From Heterobilharzia americana (Eukaryota; Platyhelminthes; Trematoda; Strigeidida; Schistosomatidae), in the NCBI GenBank assembly GCA_944470555.2, contig OX104134.1:12007248-12071247 (forward strand): a DNA stretch of 64,000 bases, written 5' to 3'. Both the position numbers and the translations under genes were made by a program. The notes beneath the pieces were generated by a model that searched no databases, was not told the origin of the DNA, and saw nothing but the letters and a program-made list of their open reading frames with translations. Positions 35,684 to 47,635 of this stretch are shown here, piece by piece (the stretch's first letter is position 1; each line of letters starts with the position of its first letter).

Positions 35684-38600
35684 GAAGACACATAGGTGAC
35701 ATTGGACATATTAGGCTTATCCCTAAGTCCCCTTAAATTGGCTGTTAGTTCGAAATGCCAATCACTATCCAGTTAAGATTAGATCAAGGTGACTACCTGA
35801 AATTTTCCACCGAGCATTTTTCATCAGATTCTTTCCTTTCAATGAGTTTTAATCTTCCAAATATTCCTTCTTGAAGTATAATGTACTCTCGAACATTTTT
35901 AAGATGTTTTCAGACTGCCATTTCTCAAGCTTAGGACAAAAGAAAGAAAATACGTTACGCCGGATGGAGATGGATATATAAACACTTAAGAGTTCAGTAT
36001 AATACTATTACTTTGATACCTATATGGCGAGGGTTCATTGAATGTCACAAGATTGTGTAATATGTCCAGATATCCTTCACGCAAAATCTCATAACTATTC
36101 CTTTAGTGAACTTTAAAAATATTTGCACCAGAGTGACTGATAGTCTTCATAAAGTATAATATTTCTAATAATGATGCATTGTATTTGAGAAAAAATCATT
36201 CTGAGATATGTAACTGACAAATATCATCCTTGTGTTCGGTTAGGTCAGTATAAAAACCAACACACAAGATAATCAGAACATAGAAAAGTTTTATGAAATT
36301 AACAGGGATTGTTTGAGTAAAACTTTGTTGTTATTCACCTTAGAAACACCATAAATATTTGAATTGTGATTTACAACTAACCTAAAAACTTTTTTTGAGT
36401 TTTTCAATGTTGGATACTACTTTGCGATTTATTTTCTCTAACTGACATCCACTGTTTGTGTGGGAATTAGTCATTTGCTTTAAAAAATACTCCTGCTATG
36501 AAAAGCCTGCTTTGAAAACACTAAAACTGAAAGGTGTATTTAAGTGACATGTTCACCTACCAATTTGTGTTACAGCACCCAAATGGCAACAATGGAAAGT
36601 AATAGTTATTTTGAATTACGAATGAGTAGTTAAACTCAAAATATGAAAATAGATGCGGACCACATCAAATTAACTACTGAAAAGTAGAATAAATGCCATT
36701 TCTACAAAAATGCAACGAGACACGATTTTTATTGTTGTAATCAACCAATAAATTCTCATATTTCCAGGCAATAAAATAGTATCTGGTAACTTACTCTTTT
36801 GAATAAGCCAACATGTAACCTCAAGTTTGTCTAGAAAATCCTCAAACTAAGGTTCCTTGAGAAATGTTTTCAGCATATATTCAGCTGATAACTTTAAAGT
36901 GAATTTCCAGGTTCTATGATCTCTTAGTATGACATTCTAAATTGTTTAAATTCAACAACTCGTTGGTTGAGTTTGAAGGATGATCTAAGTTTGCTATGTT
37001 TCAGTAGATTTTTGATTACTTAATTTCGTTGCTCGTAATTATACTTTTAATATGGACTTGTGGCTGACTAACTCATGGACAGATTAAGCTTTCTTCCAAC
37101 CTAATAAGAATCTTCCACTCACTTTATTTATTTGAAAAAAACAACGATGGGTTTCTTACTTTCAGGATTTCATCCAGTTCACCATCAATTTGAATTAAAG
37201 TTGATGAAGTAAGCCTTGGTGAAGTCGATTGGCTTTGTGATGAAACATGCAAGAACAAGCCTAAAAGCTCAGTGAAAGATTTGTACATGACGGTTGCTTT
37301 CAGAATAAGCCTCTCTACAACTAAACTTGCTTAGTTCAAAACCTCAGTAGTGATTCAATAAATGTGTCTTCATGATCTATAAGTCCTCTTAAGTCTTACG
37401 ATATCATCTTTTCTTTCTAAGTAGCTAGAACATTCGACATTTGCAATCGACTATTACAACTTTTCACAAACCTTAATTCAAAGGTCACATAATTCATCGA
37501 TGATAATATTATGTTTCTGAAGTCGAACATTAAAGCCTATGTTAGTAAGACTTAAAGATAAATAAGTTTACATTTTCAGTATTCTTTGTTTGATATTCAT
37601 ATACTATCAATTTTTTATTTGGTAACTCTTAACTTGGAAGAAAATAGAGACAAAACATCAGGATATTGCAAGCACCAATACAAATGAGTCTTTTGTGTAT
37701 ATGTTTGCTAATAAACTTTGAAAACTGCTGACCTTTGCTTGACCATCAATGATGATTTAAAAAAACATGGAAACAATAAACAACAGTTATAACTAGTAAA
37801 AACAAAAAAAGGTGACGTGATAAACAAATATAGTGTCAAAGCCTGAGTAAAAATGATCATTTTATCACACCTAAGTATCAAGGTGGCTATGATCGTCATC
37901 AGACAGAGGTGCATGTGAACTGCTCGGCTAGGAATGATTGTAAAACCGAAATAAAGAGAATTTTTTTCATTATCGATGAATGCTATATTTATGATATTTT
38001 ACACAAAATCAGAGTTCACCTGCAGCAAGGCCAAAACATGTTTAAAAAAATGTTTTTTCTCGATATTCAGACTGTTGTAAGAATCTTTCAGGAAATTCAA
38101 ATATCAAGTTACCATAATGGTGATTTGAGCAGTTTTCTCGAAAGTCATTTTGATATAATGTGTTCTAATGAGGCTGCTTAGATTAAACGATGGTAAATAG
38201 TATACTGACTTGGAATATGACAAGTGAAGTCTCATTTATTGCATGCATTTTTATTTAGACCTTTTCCTTATCGGTAATCAAAAGTCGAATAAATTATTCA
38301 CCCTATGCATTATCAAAGTACCTAACGGAAGTGCTTAAAAATTTTCAGTTATTACCTTCTACAGATTTTTATAAGTGACACTTAACTGTGACATTTATTA
38401 AATTCTAAAGCTTTTGGATTGCAGTATGTTGAGAATAATAACTACTGATGATAGACAGACTATAAATAAAATGTTCGGTACCTAGACTGCTTCTTATTAT
38501 GCTTGTTATTCTTTATTTTAGACGATAAGAAGTTGATTGATAATGCTGAAGCAAAAACGCTTGATTATTCGTCTCGAAATTTTGTGTCACCCTTTCGATA

Positions 38601-40029
38601 TCTGGATAACTGCAAACTATAAATGTTTAAACATGCATGTAGGAGATTAATATTAGTTACAAAGCGTTATGAAATTCAGGACACAAGTTATATCACAATG
38701 ACCTTACTAATTCTTGAACCACTTCACTCACGTATCATTCTAAAAAGAAAAATGTTAAAAATATGACCAAATTCACAATTAAGTTACAAATGGGTGAACT
38801 AATGCTTCTCATTAATATCGTGAACCAACGAACACAAAAAGTAGTATTTTTGGTTGATAATAATTATTACTGTTTTCGTGATCTATGGGTTGTTCATTAA
38901 TTATATGAACGCAAATAACATTATCTACTCTTGTTATGGAAAAGTAATTAACTAGGAACGTGAACGTTTCAGTCTTACATCAGCGGTAAAGGTGAAAAAA
39001 TTCAAAGAAGTCAACCCAACGTATGTGACAGACAACTTACCGAGTTCGATTAAAATCAACCCTAACATCTACATTCATTTGTCTCTTAAAAGCAACAAAT
39101 TTCAAATTGTCCAGTCATGATTACAGACTGAATCCCATTGATCATTCTGCATTAAGTCCATCGAGCTGGTAGACTCACCATCTCTGTGCACATCCAACAA
39201 AATGCCAAAGTATTACCATCATAAAGGAGTATCCGAAGGTTGACTACAACTTTTGAGGAGAACGCACTTATGTTGCCTAAACTCAAATAATTGAAAGCTG
39301 ACGCATGTTTTTCTGAAAATAATCTGTGCCACTTGAGGCATTTGGGGATAAAATCTACACACGGGTATTACGGTTTCTAGAAATCAACAAAAGATTTTCA
39401 GCGTGGGGAAGAAAGCCTTTTCTGCTCTTTAACTCCTATGATATTCAGCTCACTCAGATGGTCGGAAAAATAAAAAATGAAGTGAAAAAAGGTCTTCGTA
39501 ATGAAAAAAACTAAATGACGAATAGGATAAAAAGAAGCTAATGGTAACGGCTATTGGCGGCTATTACAGAAGCTGACCCTAAAATACTGCGATCACTGAA
39601 AATCTTGAGGAAAAATACAAGGTATGTATATACACTTTACCTAAGCTCCAAGTGGAATAAGGTAAGAAAATCAGCTCCCAATAATAACTGATTGAAGGTC
39701 ATGTGAATGGAGTACTCAGTGGTTCACTTTCTGACTTTGCAGTTAATAATATCCTGACATCTGCAAGAACTAGCCATCGGACTTCTAGAAAATCGAAGGA
39801 TGAATTTCATGGATGCATCAAAGTAACCGGAGGAGGTTAGGTGAAAAGCCTTACCTGTGTCTTGTATTCATGCTTCACAAACACGGCACACGTCTATGGC
39901 TGAAGATGGTAGAGTTCTAGGAAGCAAAGACTGCTTGCTAATTTAACTCACGGTGGGGACACTAAAGGCTGTCATGTATGTCAAGTGGTGTGACTTAGGA
40001 GTGTCTACTTTCTCCATTCTCATTCGAGT
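35684..40029. other. No gene recognised
   Basis: AT-rich intergenic DNA with a few isolated frames, the longest being 90 codons (37909-38181 plus). None has a recognised domain or a splice partner that I could justify. Confidence 0.45.
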
Positions 40030-40585
40030 GTTCCATATGTATACTTGTAGATGTCTCCGTTTCATCGTCTGATCTCTCAAAGATTGATCTTATCACGGGA
40101 GACTCCTTTGTATATGTAGAGTACTTAGATGACCTAGATATGTTACGTGAAAACAATAACAAGATGCAGAGTTCTCTGAACACCTTGAGCAGCGATTTGA
40201 GGATGTTTAAAATGTCGTTTTCGTCACCCAAATGCAAAGTGTTTTTCCAGGATCAGGGCTAGTCTTCGGTGTTCCCTGTCCAACAATAGGGAGTGAAATA
40301 GTTGGCTGCGTTGACACCACCCTCCGTTGTTCTACATAATCACCGCCTTTTTAATCTCACGAAGCAAGCTGGAGTAGGTTTTGACTGGAGAAAGGTCAGG
40401 GGCGACCACAGTAGAAAACGCCATCAGTGCATGAAATTGTTAACTGTTCGTTTGACCGGTGTGCAGAAATACAGTCTTCCTGAATGTGGTTTGCGTGGCA
40501 ACAAAAAGCAGCGCTTGAAGACTTACGGTGATATGGCTAAAAGTAGATGTATTCACATATTATCCTCATCCTAGTCATTATACTG
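40030..40585 (+). mobile_element. Internally deleted 3' fragment of a second non-LTR retrotransposon
   Basis: An open stretch at about 40101-40255 reads YLDDLDMLRENNNKMQSSLN and continues to PKCKVFF. This corresponds to the reverse transcriptase YADD box and the segment after it, with Ala-Asp changed to Leu-Asp. Without the usual intervening 100 or more residues, the ORF at 40302-40574 then gives GVGFDWRKVRGDHSRKRHQC, MKLLTVRLTG and KTYGDMAKSR. This is the C-terminal region that I associate with abundant schistosome non-LTR elements. A pyrimidine-rich 3' region follows to about 40660. A related fragment is at 60735-61310. Confidence 0.6.
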
Positions 40586-41592
40586 AGTTCAGTGTTTTCC
40601 TGATTACCGTTTGTTACCTTTTCTACTCTAACTGCTTTTTTATCTGCTTTTCTATCTTAGTGCTTTCATGCTTGATGTGCTGATGTGAGGTTTGGCAACT
40701 TGGACCATTATACAGTAATGCCGCGTCCTATGTTGATCTTGTCTATCTGTTTACTGATAACCTTTGTCTCTTTTATTACAGTACACAACGAATTGGACAA
40801 GCACACTAAATAATAGCTTGTTTGTTGATAATGTGATGTTCCGTTGATACGTTCATTAAATGTTGTCATCCAGAAGGAGCTAAAAAGTGGCATATACTCA
40901 ACTTGTTTAGGAATTAGACGTCGTTCCAAACGAGAAACAAACCTAAAAATAGTTTGTATTGTATGATCTAAATCACATAAAAAACATGAATCAAAAATTA
41001 ATATAAATAATACAAACAAAGTAGGCTCTAATCAACTGAACTATGTGGTAGCTATGTGAAGATTCTCATTTAAGCTACAAATATTTCGAGTAGTTTTTGT
41101 ACGTTTGTTTCGTAAGTGTAGCTTCTTCTTATCAGTGAAATTTGTTTATGTTGATTTAATGTATATTAATTCTTGTAAATTGGAGATAAGACAACTTACC
41201 ATACATTCAATACTTAGATGTAAGTAGTAAAGCCATACGTATCATGAAGTGATGGAGATTTATCATTTAGATGATGATCTGATTAGGAGTATGCTAATGC
41301 AAATGAGTGTTCAACATTGATGAGAGATAATTGTCAGTCATCATCGAAAATTCTCTCTAAATTCTAGAAAGTAAAATTTCCACCAAGTATCTCTAGAAAT
41401 ACATAAAACAAGTGTTTAATTCATCAGGTAAACATGATAATGAAGCAATCTCGTTACTGCACAGTAAATGAAATCCACAATTGATTAACCTGAAATATCA
41501 ACAAATAGTTGACGTGCGGTCTTTCAAACATACTCAAATTTACTTTGCTGATAAAGCTACAAAATATTTTGCTAATTTTACCAGAAATATAA
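40586..41592. other. No gene recognised
   Basis: It begins with the pyrimidine-rich tail of the preceding element and then turns AT-rich. The 103-codon minus-strand frame at 40708-41019 has no recognised feature. Confidence 0.4.
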
Positions 41593-43017
41593 CCTCGACC
41601 AGTTAACCAGTTCACTAGTTGACTAGCCGGTCTAGTGCCCGGATACACAGGGAACGTTGGGCATACGGATAGCAACCCTAAACTGAAAATCCAATCAAAT
41701 CACTACAAAAACTTCAAAGCACAAACAAAATATAAAAAAATAAAAATAAACTTATTCCTCGCTGGAATCGGGGAGACAAAATGACGCCAGTTGGTGAAAG
41801 CCTTCGGAAAGCCAATCGGCCGATGTGTCTTCTCTCTCTCCATGAAAGCAAAAGTAAACATAGGGACATGGAATGTCCACACCATGTTTGAACCGAGAAA
41901 GGCTGCCAAGATTTCAAAAGAGATGAGAAGGTAGGGAATAGAAGTGCTAGGAATCTGTGAAAGCATATGGAATGGAGGTAGACTCTCCAAACTGTCAACT
42001 GGAGAGTCAACAATCTACTCCGATATTGTCACCTAGACGACAACCACGAGCACACTGAGTCTTCGAGTGGCTACCAAGATGTCCCCTTGAAGAGCATCGA
42101 AGGCTCTCTCTCGTGTGGTGGGAACCAATCTCCTCCTGCAGGATCACGATCATGACAGCAAGATGGATTCAACTCAAAAGGAAGGATAGTTACAACCACA
42201 CAATGCTACGCTGTACACCTACCTACAAATAATGCAGATGAAGAGAAGAAGGAGAAATTCCACAGGCAACTGCAATCAGTACTGAACAAGACAGCATACC
42301 AGTTAGCGACATCAAAACTCATTCTAATAGGTGAGATGAATGCCTAACTGGGAGTGGAAAACACCGGAAGAGAACAGAACTCATCACGGGTCGAGAAGCA
42401 CTCGGTGAAATGAACGAGAATGGAGAACTGTTTGAAGACTCCTTCGCATTCAACGATTTGGTGATTGGAGGTGAGGCAGTGTGTACAAACACAAGGACAT
42501 TCAAAAAGTGACATGGATTTCACCATGCCGATCGACTTCATCTCAATGTGAAGAAAGTGGAGACGCAACCAGTCTGCTGGACACGAGATCAAGAAGAGGA
42601 GAAGGTGTAGGTTCACACCATTCACTATCTAGTGCAAGGAACATTCGAAATCAAATTGAAAGCCTTCAAAGAAGCTGGTGATAGACGACCACAGATCAAG
42701 TTCAACACCCACCTAGTACAGAAACTGTAGGTCGAAACCACAAAGGACATCTTCACATCAGCCATCAGGAAGCAATGTGAGACATTAGACAACATGATCG
42801 AGGAAACCTGTGTGAAATAACACTCGAACAGTGTGAAAGCGGCGTGGAAGGAAACCTGATATCCCTATAAGTAAGGAAGAAGAAGCAAGACAAGGAATGG
42901 AGTGATCTCAATGGATACATGAAGGCTGACAGAGGAGGGAGAGAAAGATGCTGAAGCAGAAGATGAACCAGTGCAGTGCAGTGCAGGGATGAAGAACGAA
43001 AGGAGGAACTGAGTACA

Positions 43018-43030
43018 CCCTAACCCTAAC
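43018..43030 (+). repeat. Two telomere-type units inside the old RTE copy
   Basis: CCCTAACCCTAAC replaces the ATGTATAAA-like sequence found at the matching place in the young copy (near 33799). CCCTAA is the complement of the TTAGGG telomere unit. Two units can arise by chance, so only the sequence match is asserted. Confidence 0.6.
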
Positions 43031-43280
43031 ACACTGGACAAAGAAGTGAAGAAGAGTTTGTGGAGAAAAAAGACACTCCTGAGACATACTTGCAAGTGAA
43101 GTAGAATAGACCACCGGTAGGACAGCAGAGACCTGACAACACTATACAGTTACTATCAGGGAGGGGAGAGATCAACACAGATGAAACCAATGAAAGATAG
43201 TGAAGGAAACCTAGTTACCAAAGAGGAGAAACAAAGTAAACAATGAGCTGACCACTTCTAAACACTCTTCAATCGACCAC

Positions 43281-43325
43281 CACCAACACAACCACCACCA
43301 CCACCACCACCACCAACACAACCAC
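43281..43325 (+). repeat. CCA/ACC trinucleotide expansion in the old RTE copy
   Basis: A run of CCA/CAACA triplets is expanded at the position where the young copy has CGACCACCACCTGCA (near 34054). Confidence 0.85.
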
Positions 43326-44143
43326 CTGCAACTCTTCCAGAAATACCACTATCAGCCAGCCACAGGATTACCAGTGAACACAAGCCCTCCGACAAAGTCA
43401 AGAGTGAAGTTCTGAACTCCATCAAATTGCTGAAAGCCGGGAAAGCAGCAGGATCAGATGGAATTCCTCCAGAAGCACTGAAAACAGACTCAGAGACAAC
43501 AGCGGACATGCTCACAATACCACCACCACAGAAGGTTTGGAAGGAAAAAAGGAAAGATGACTGCCGATTGGTTGGAAGAAGGACTACCTCGTCAAACTCT
43601 CGAAGAAGGGAGACCTAAGTGATTGTTTGCCAGAACTGGCGAGGAATCATGCTCCTGTCCACCTCAAGCAAATATTAACCCGGATCATCCTGTAGAGACG
43701 AATAGATGCGCTGGATTCGAAATTACGACCAGAACTGGCTGGCTGGATTTAGGTAGAACAAATCATGTGGGGAGCAAGTTGCAACGCTACCTTGTGCTAC
43801 GCATCATCATAGAACAGAGCATAGAATAGCAGTCAACTCTCAGTGGAAAGCTCAGTGATACCCTTGAAGTGAAGACAGGAGTAAGATAAGGCTGCCGCCT
43901 ACTATCACCGGTCATCTTCCTGATTGTGGTTTACTGGATTATGCAACAAACAGTGAGGAACGAGTAGAGGGACATACGCTAGCTGGACCGATGAAAAGAG
44001 CCTAGGAGATTTGGATTTCGTCGCCGACAATGATTTGTGTCTAACGTCATGTTACACTGACTCGAAGATCTACAGGCAAAAGTCGACAAGTTTGCAGAAG
44101 TGCAGAGGCAGCGAAGACGGGATTTCAGGTGAATTTAGAGAAG

Positions 44144-44392
44144 TTAATTGCATATTAGATTTTTTCATTTGATTTATAACACACAATGATCTAGTATTAT
44201 TTACTTGAAGACGTTTCGAGCATAAATTATTCCTCATAATCATATCAACGTGATATGATTATGAGCAATAATTTATGCTCGAAACGTCTTCAAGTAAATA
44301 ATACTAGATCACTGTGTGTTATAAATCAAATAAAAAATCTGATGTGGAATTAATTTCTACCGCAGTGCCCACGTTTTACACCTTTACTAGTG
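44144..44392. mobile_element. Palindromic insertion with 8-bp target duplication
   Basis: The insert interrupts the old RTE copy and is flanked by TAGAGAAG at 44136-44143 and 44393-44400. The young copy has one such site (near 34961). Arms 44157-44247 and 44251-44340 are reverse complements with about three differences and a 3-bp spacer. The terminal TTAATT at 44144 is mirrored at 44348-44353, after which 39 bp of unrelated sequence precede the right duplication. There is no ORF. The 8-bp duplication and inverted termini fit a non-autonomous foldback DNA transposon, possibly hAT-like. Related decayed copies are at 13074-13187 and 61505-61660. Confidence 0.8.
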
Positions 44393-45176
44393 TAGAGAAG
44401 ACAGAGGTGATGAAGATACCCAACCAACAACAACAGAAGCCACAACAAGCCCCAATCACCATCGATGAGGGAATTCTAAAGGAAGTAGTCTCTTTCACCT
44501 ACCTACCTAGGCAGCATCCTTTCAACTACAGGCGGCACAGGCACAGATGAGGATGCCAAAACCAGGATCGGAAAAGTAAGACAGGCCCTCATTAACCTGA
44601 AACCAGTGTGGATATCTACTACACTCCACTCAGCATAAAGCGTGAACGAGATCCGGATTTTCAACACCAACTTCAGTCAAGTCAGTGCTTCTATGTGATG
44701 GTTCAGAAACTTGGAGTATCACGAAAAGCATTTCCAACAAACTACAGACATTCATCAACAGCTGCCGCCTACGCTCACTCAATACTGAAGTTCAGATGAC
44801 CAGAATAATAAGAATAAGCAACGAGGAACTCTGTTGCTGGCTGGCTGGCTGGCTGGCAATGAACCAACCAAGAATCCATCACCCAACAAATATGCTGTGG
44901 AAGGAAGTGGGAATGGATTGGTTTGGACATATACTGAGAAGACAGTTTGGGGACATCAGGCATCAGGAGAGGCCGTCGAGTGGAAAGCAAATGGGAAACG
45001 ACGAGTTGGGTGTTACAGCTGAGGGTGACATGGAGGAGGTCGTGTGAGGAAGAAATGAGAGGTTGTTGGCGGTGGTGGAGCCAGGTTGGGAAAACTGAAG
45101 AGAAGAGAGTGAAATGGAGACGTGTTACTGGATCTCTACGTTCCATTAGGAACTCAAGCAAGAAATTATAATAAAA

Positions 45177-47635
45177 TGAAACTGAAATTCAGTTACCTGA
45201 CAAGATACATAAACAGTTGTTCCTTGTAATAATTTCCGCTGCTCAGATTCGTGAATATGAATTGGATATAGTTCCACGGAAATAAGAACCGGCCGTAATG
45301 TTAAAATAAAAGCAGGTAAATATAGTTATATTATGCACTTCGCCAAGTTTATAAGTTTTTTCCGATAAACAATATGATCTGTAGACTGTAACTGGTGTAG
45401 GCGACAAGGCGTAGTTGGATAACTGAGTTCCTACCACATTTGCAACACTATAACTCACCAATATAGGTGAAACTGCTGGAACTCCTCCGTTCAAGTTGTA
45501 TTCTTATGTACACTCATAAGTAAGATGTATCTGCAACTATGAAGGAAGAAGAATACCCTCAAGGGATGGAAAGTACCTGTCTCAACATGGAAGTAAGAAG
45601 AGTCACCAGCAAGTCATTCAGGCTACAACTCACCCTAAAAGTGGTGCGATTATCAGTTAGAATCCCGATTTATCCGTGGTCGTAAATGCATCTCGCTGAT
45701 GCTTTTGAGCAAACATACCACTGTCCAGTGCTTTTGTAAAATAACTCCTGATAGTCAACACTGAAATCGCTCAAGTGTCATTTGCTGTTCACTAACACAT
45801 CTGTTAAAAGTGTAGGCTATATTTTAACAAAATGAAACATAAACATATTCGAAAATTTAATACGTTGTTGTTGTTGTTTTGAAAAACTGTAAATAAAAAG
45901 CGTAAAGCCAGCTTCGAACGTCAGAATGGAAGATGATTCAGCGCAGGTAGTTAGTTCTAGGGACATGCTTTTGAAACCTAATCATGACGAAAAGAGCCTC
46001 TTTCTGGATCTTAAATCATTAACAAACCTTAACTAAGCAAATTTACGTGATAATTGACGAGAGGACAACTTACTGATGTGTACAGAAATTACCAGATAAA
46101 CGAAATTGTCTTTGAAGAAAAGTAATTGGAAACTGTTTTTCATGGTGATACTATTGAGTGACTAGTGAATCTGAGTAAGCGTGAATTGGAAGCGCACATA
46201 TACTTGTAATGTTGCAGTGCCTATAATGACACAATTATCTCGGAGCTACTGGAAGGTATTACAGACACTCTCAATAACTTCTACTATTTTAAAGAAAATC
46301 AAATCTTCATATTTAGGAATGAACTAATGTGCCTGCAGGAACTAAAGAGACAGAAGGAATAGGGTTGTGTACTTGAGATGTGCCTGTCTTACACGAGATT
46401 CGAGATGTGTCACATACAATTCGAGAATTCGCTCTGAATCGTCTTCACCGACCGTGTGAATAATAACTTCAGTATCATTGACTTTTGAATTGTGGTATAT
46501 CGTAAGAATCTCGTTCATAATTTTATCAAATAGTTTGACCAGTAATCTGCAGTGACTGTAAAGTTGATATTAAATGCAAGTTATATTTGCATAAATCTCG
46601 ACGTGCTCAGAATCAGATGGTTTCAACTATTAGCTGATGAAGAATTCTGTAAGGAACAAAGTAAAATAAAAACGACAAATCGGCTGGAAATCATGACTTA
46701 ACTGCTATGTGAAGTTACTTCAATTCCAGATCACTGGCTTCTTGATAAGAAGTTTTTGCTGAATGCCGCTGAGTGCCCGTCTAAATTTGTAGTTATAGCC
46801 CTCTCCTGTTGATAGCTAATTATATGGAAGTTATTACTTGCTTTGACGCAAAGATTTGTGAAAGAATCACTTGAACACAGTATGAAAATGTTTACGACAA
46901 CGAGAATATGCTGTAGTTGTTAACAAACTTTTAGAAAGCAGAATGTTTTAAACCAACTTCACCTTCTATGTCTCATTCGGTTACTTCTCTCTTCTTCTGA
47001 AGATAGTTTTGTCAGGTTCCTAATATCACTTTAATTCATGTAAAACTAACAATGATTCTCGGAACATTTCAAAATAAAAAAACTGATGTGAAATCTCGGC
47101 CTATGAATCTTAAACTCAGCAACCTGCAATATGTAGTATCAATTTGTATTTTGTAACAAAAACTATTTGATTCTTCATGATTGTAACCTATCCTTGGCCA
47201 ATTTATTTTTTCCATGTTCTCAACTTCATCATGTCTCATTATAAAGTCTCTCGGAACAGAATCCTTTGAATTCACTTTAAAGTTGTAGTCTTCATTTATG
47301 TAGAAATTACATTTATATAATTCAAATAAAAAACACCATTATTCAGATTGTTCGCTCCAATAAATTTCATCCACAGTGTTCAACAAATATAAACCAATCA
47401 GAATTAACTCTTAATTGAGTAGTGTTCACAAATATAATATAAAATGAATTAAAGTTTTGATATATAGCAACACTTCTCTCGTTTTTACATTTGAAAGCAT
47501 CGGTGTGTTGTTGTTCTTGTCATCATTTTATTATTCAATAACAAGAAACATCTCGAGTTATAGACGACTGGTCGATAGCGATATTATCGTCAACCTCATA
47601 ATAATCGTTTAAGAATATTGTACACATAATCTGCT
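45177..47635. other. Upstream flank of the plus-strand membrane gene
   Basis: No gene recognised. TA-rich strings at about 47430-47445 and 47458-47468 lie roughly 170-205 bp before the start codon of the plus-strand gene and could include its core promoter, but nothing distinguishes them from background. Confidence 0.35.

Larger units (their letters stand above)
41593..45176 (+). mobile_element. Old, rearranged RTE copy (same family as 32458-35672)
   Basis: It runs collinear with the young copy from the 5' end (CCTCGACCAGTTAACCAGTT against CCTCGCCTGGTTAACTAGTT) to the 3' tail near 45165. It has many frameshifts, stops and small insertions, so no long frame remains. A deletion removes most of the motif A to motif B segment (near 43830-43850). 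A 249-bp palindromic insertion sits at 44144-44392. Trp replaces the premature stop of the young copy (near 44912). A clear target-site duplication was not found. Confidence 0.9.

Noticed and set aside
37909..38181. 90-codon plus-strand ORF
   Set aside because: No motif, hydrophobic pattern or homologous copy in the window; kept as background.
44685..45161. 120- and 128-codon overlapping ORFs on opposite strands near the end of the old RTE copy
   Set aside because: The plus-strand frame is a remnant of the RTE C terminus and the minus-strand frame is its shadow.
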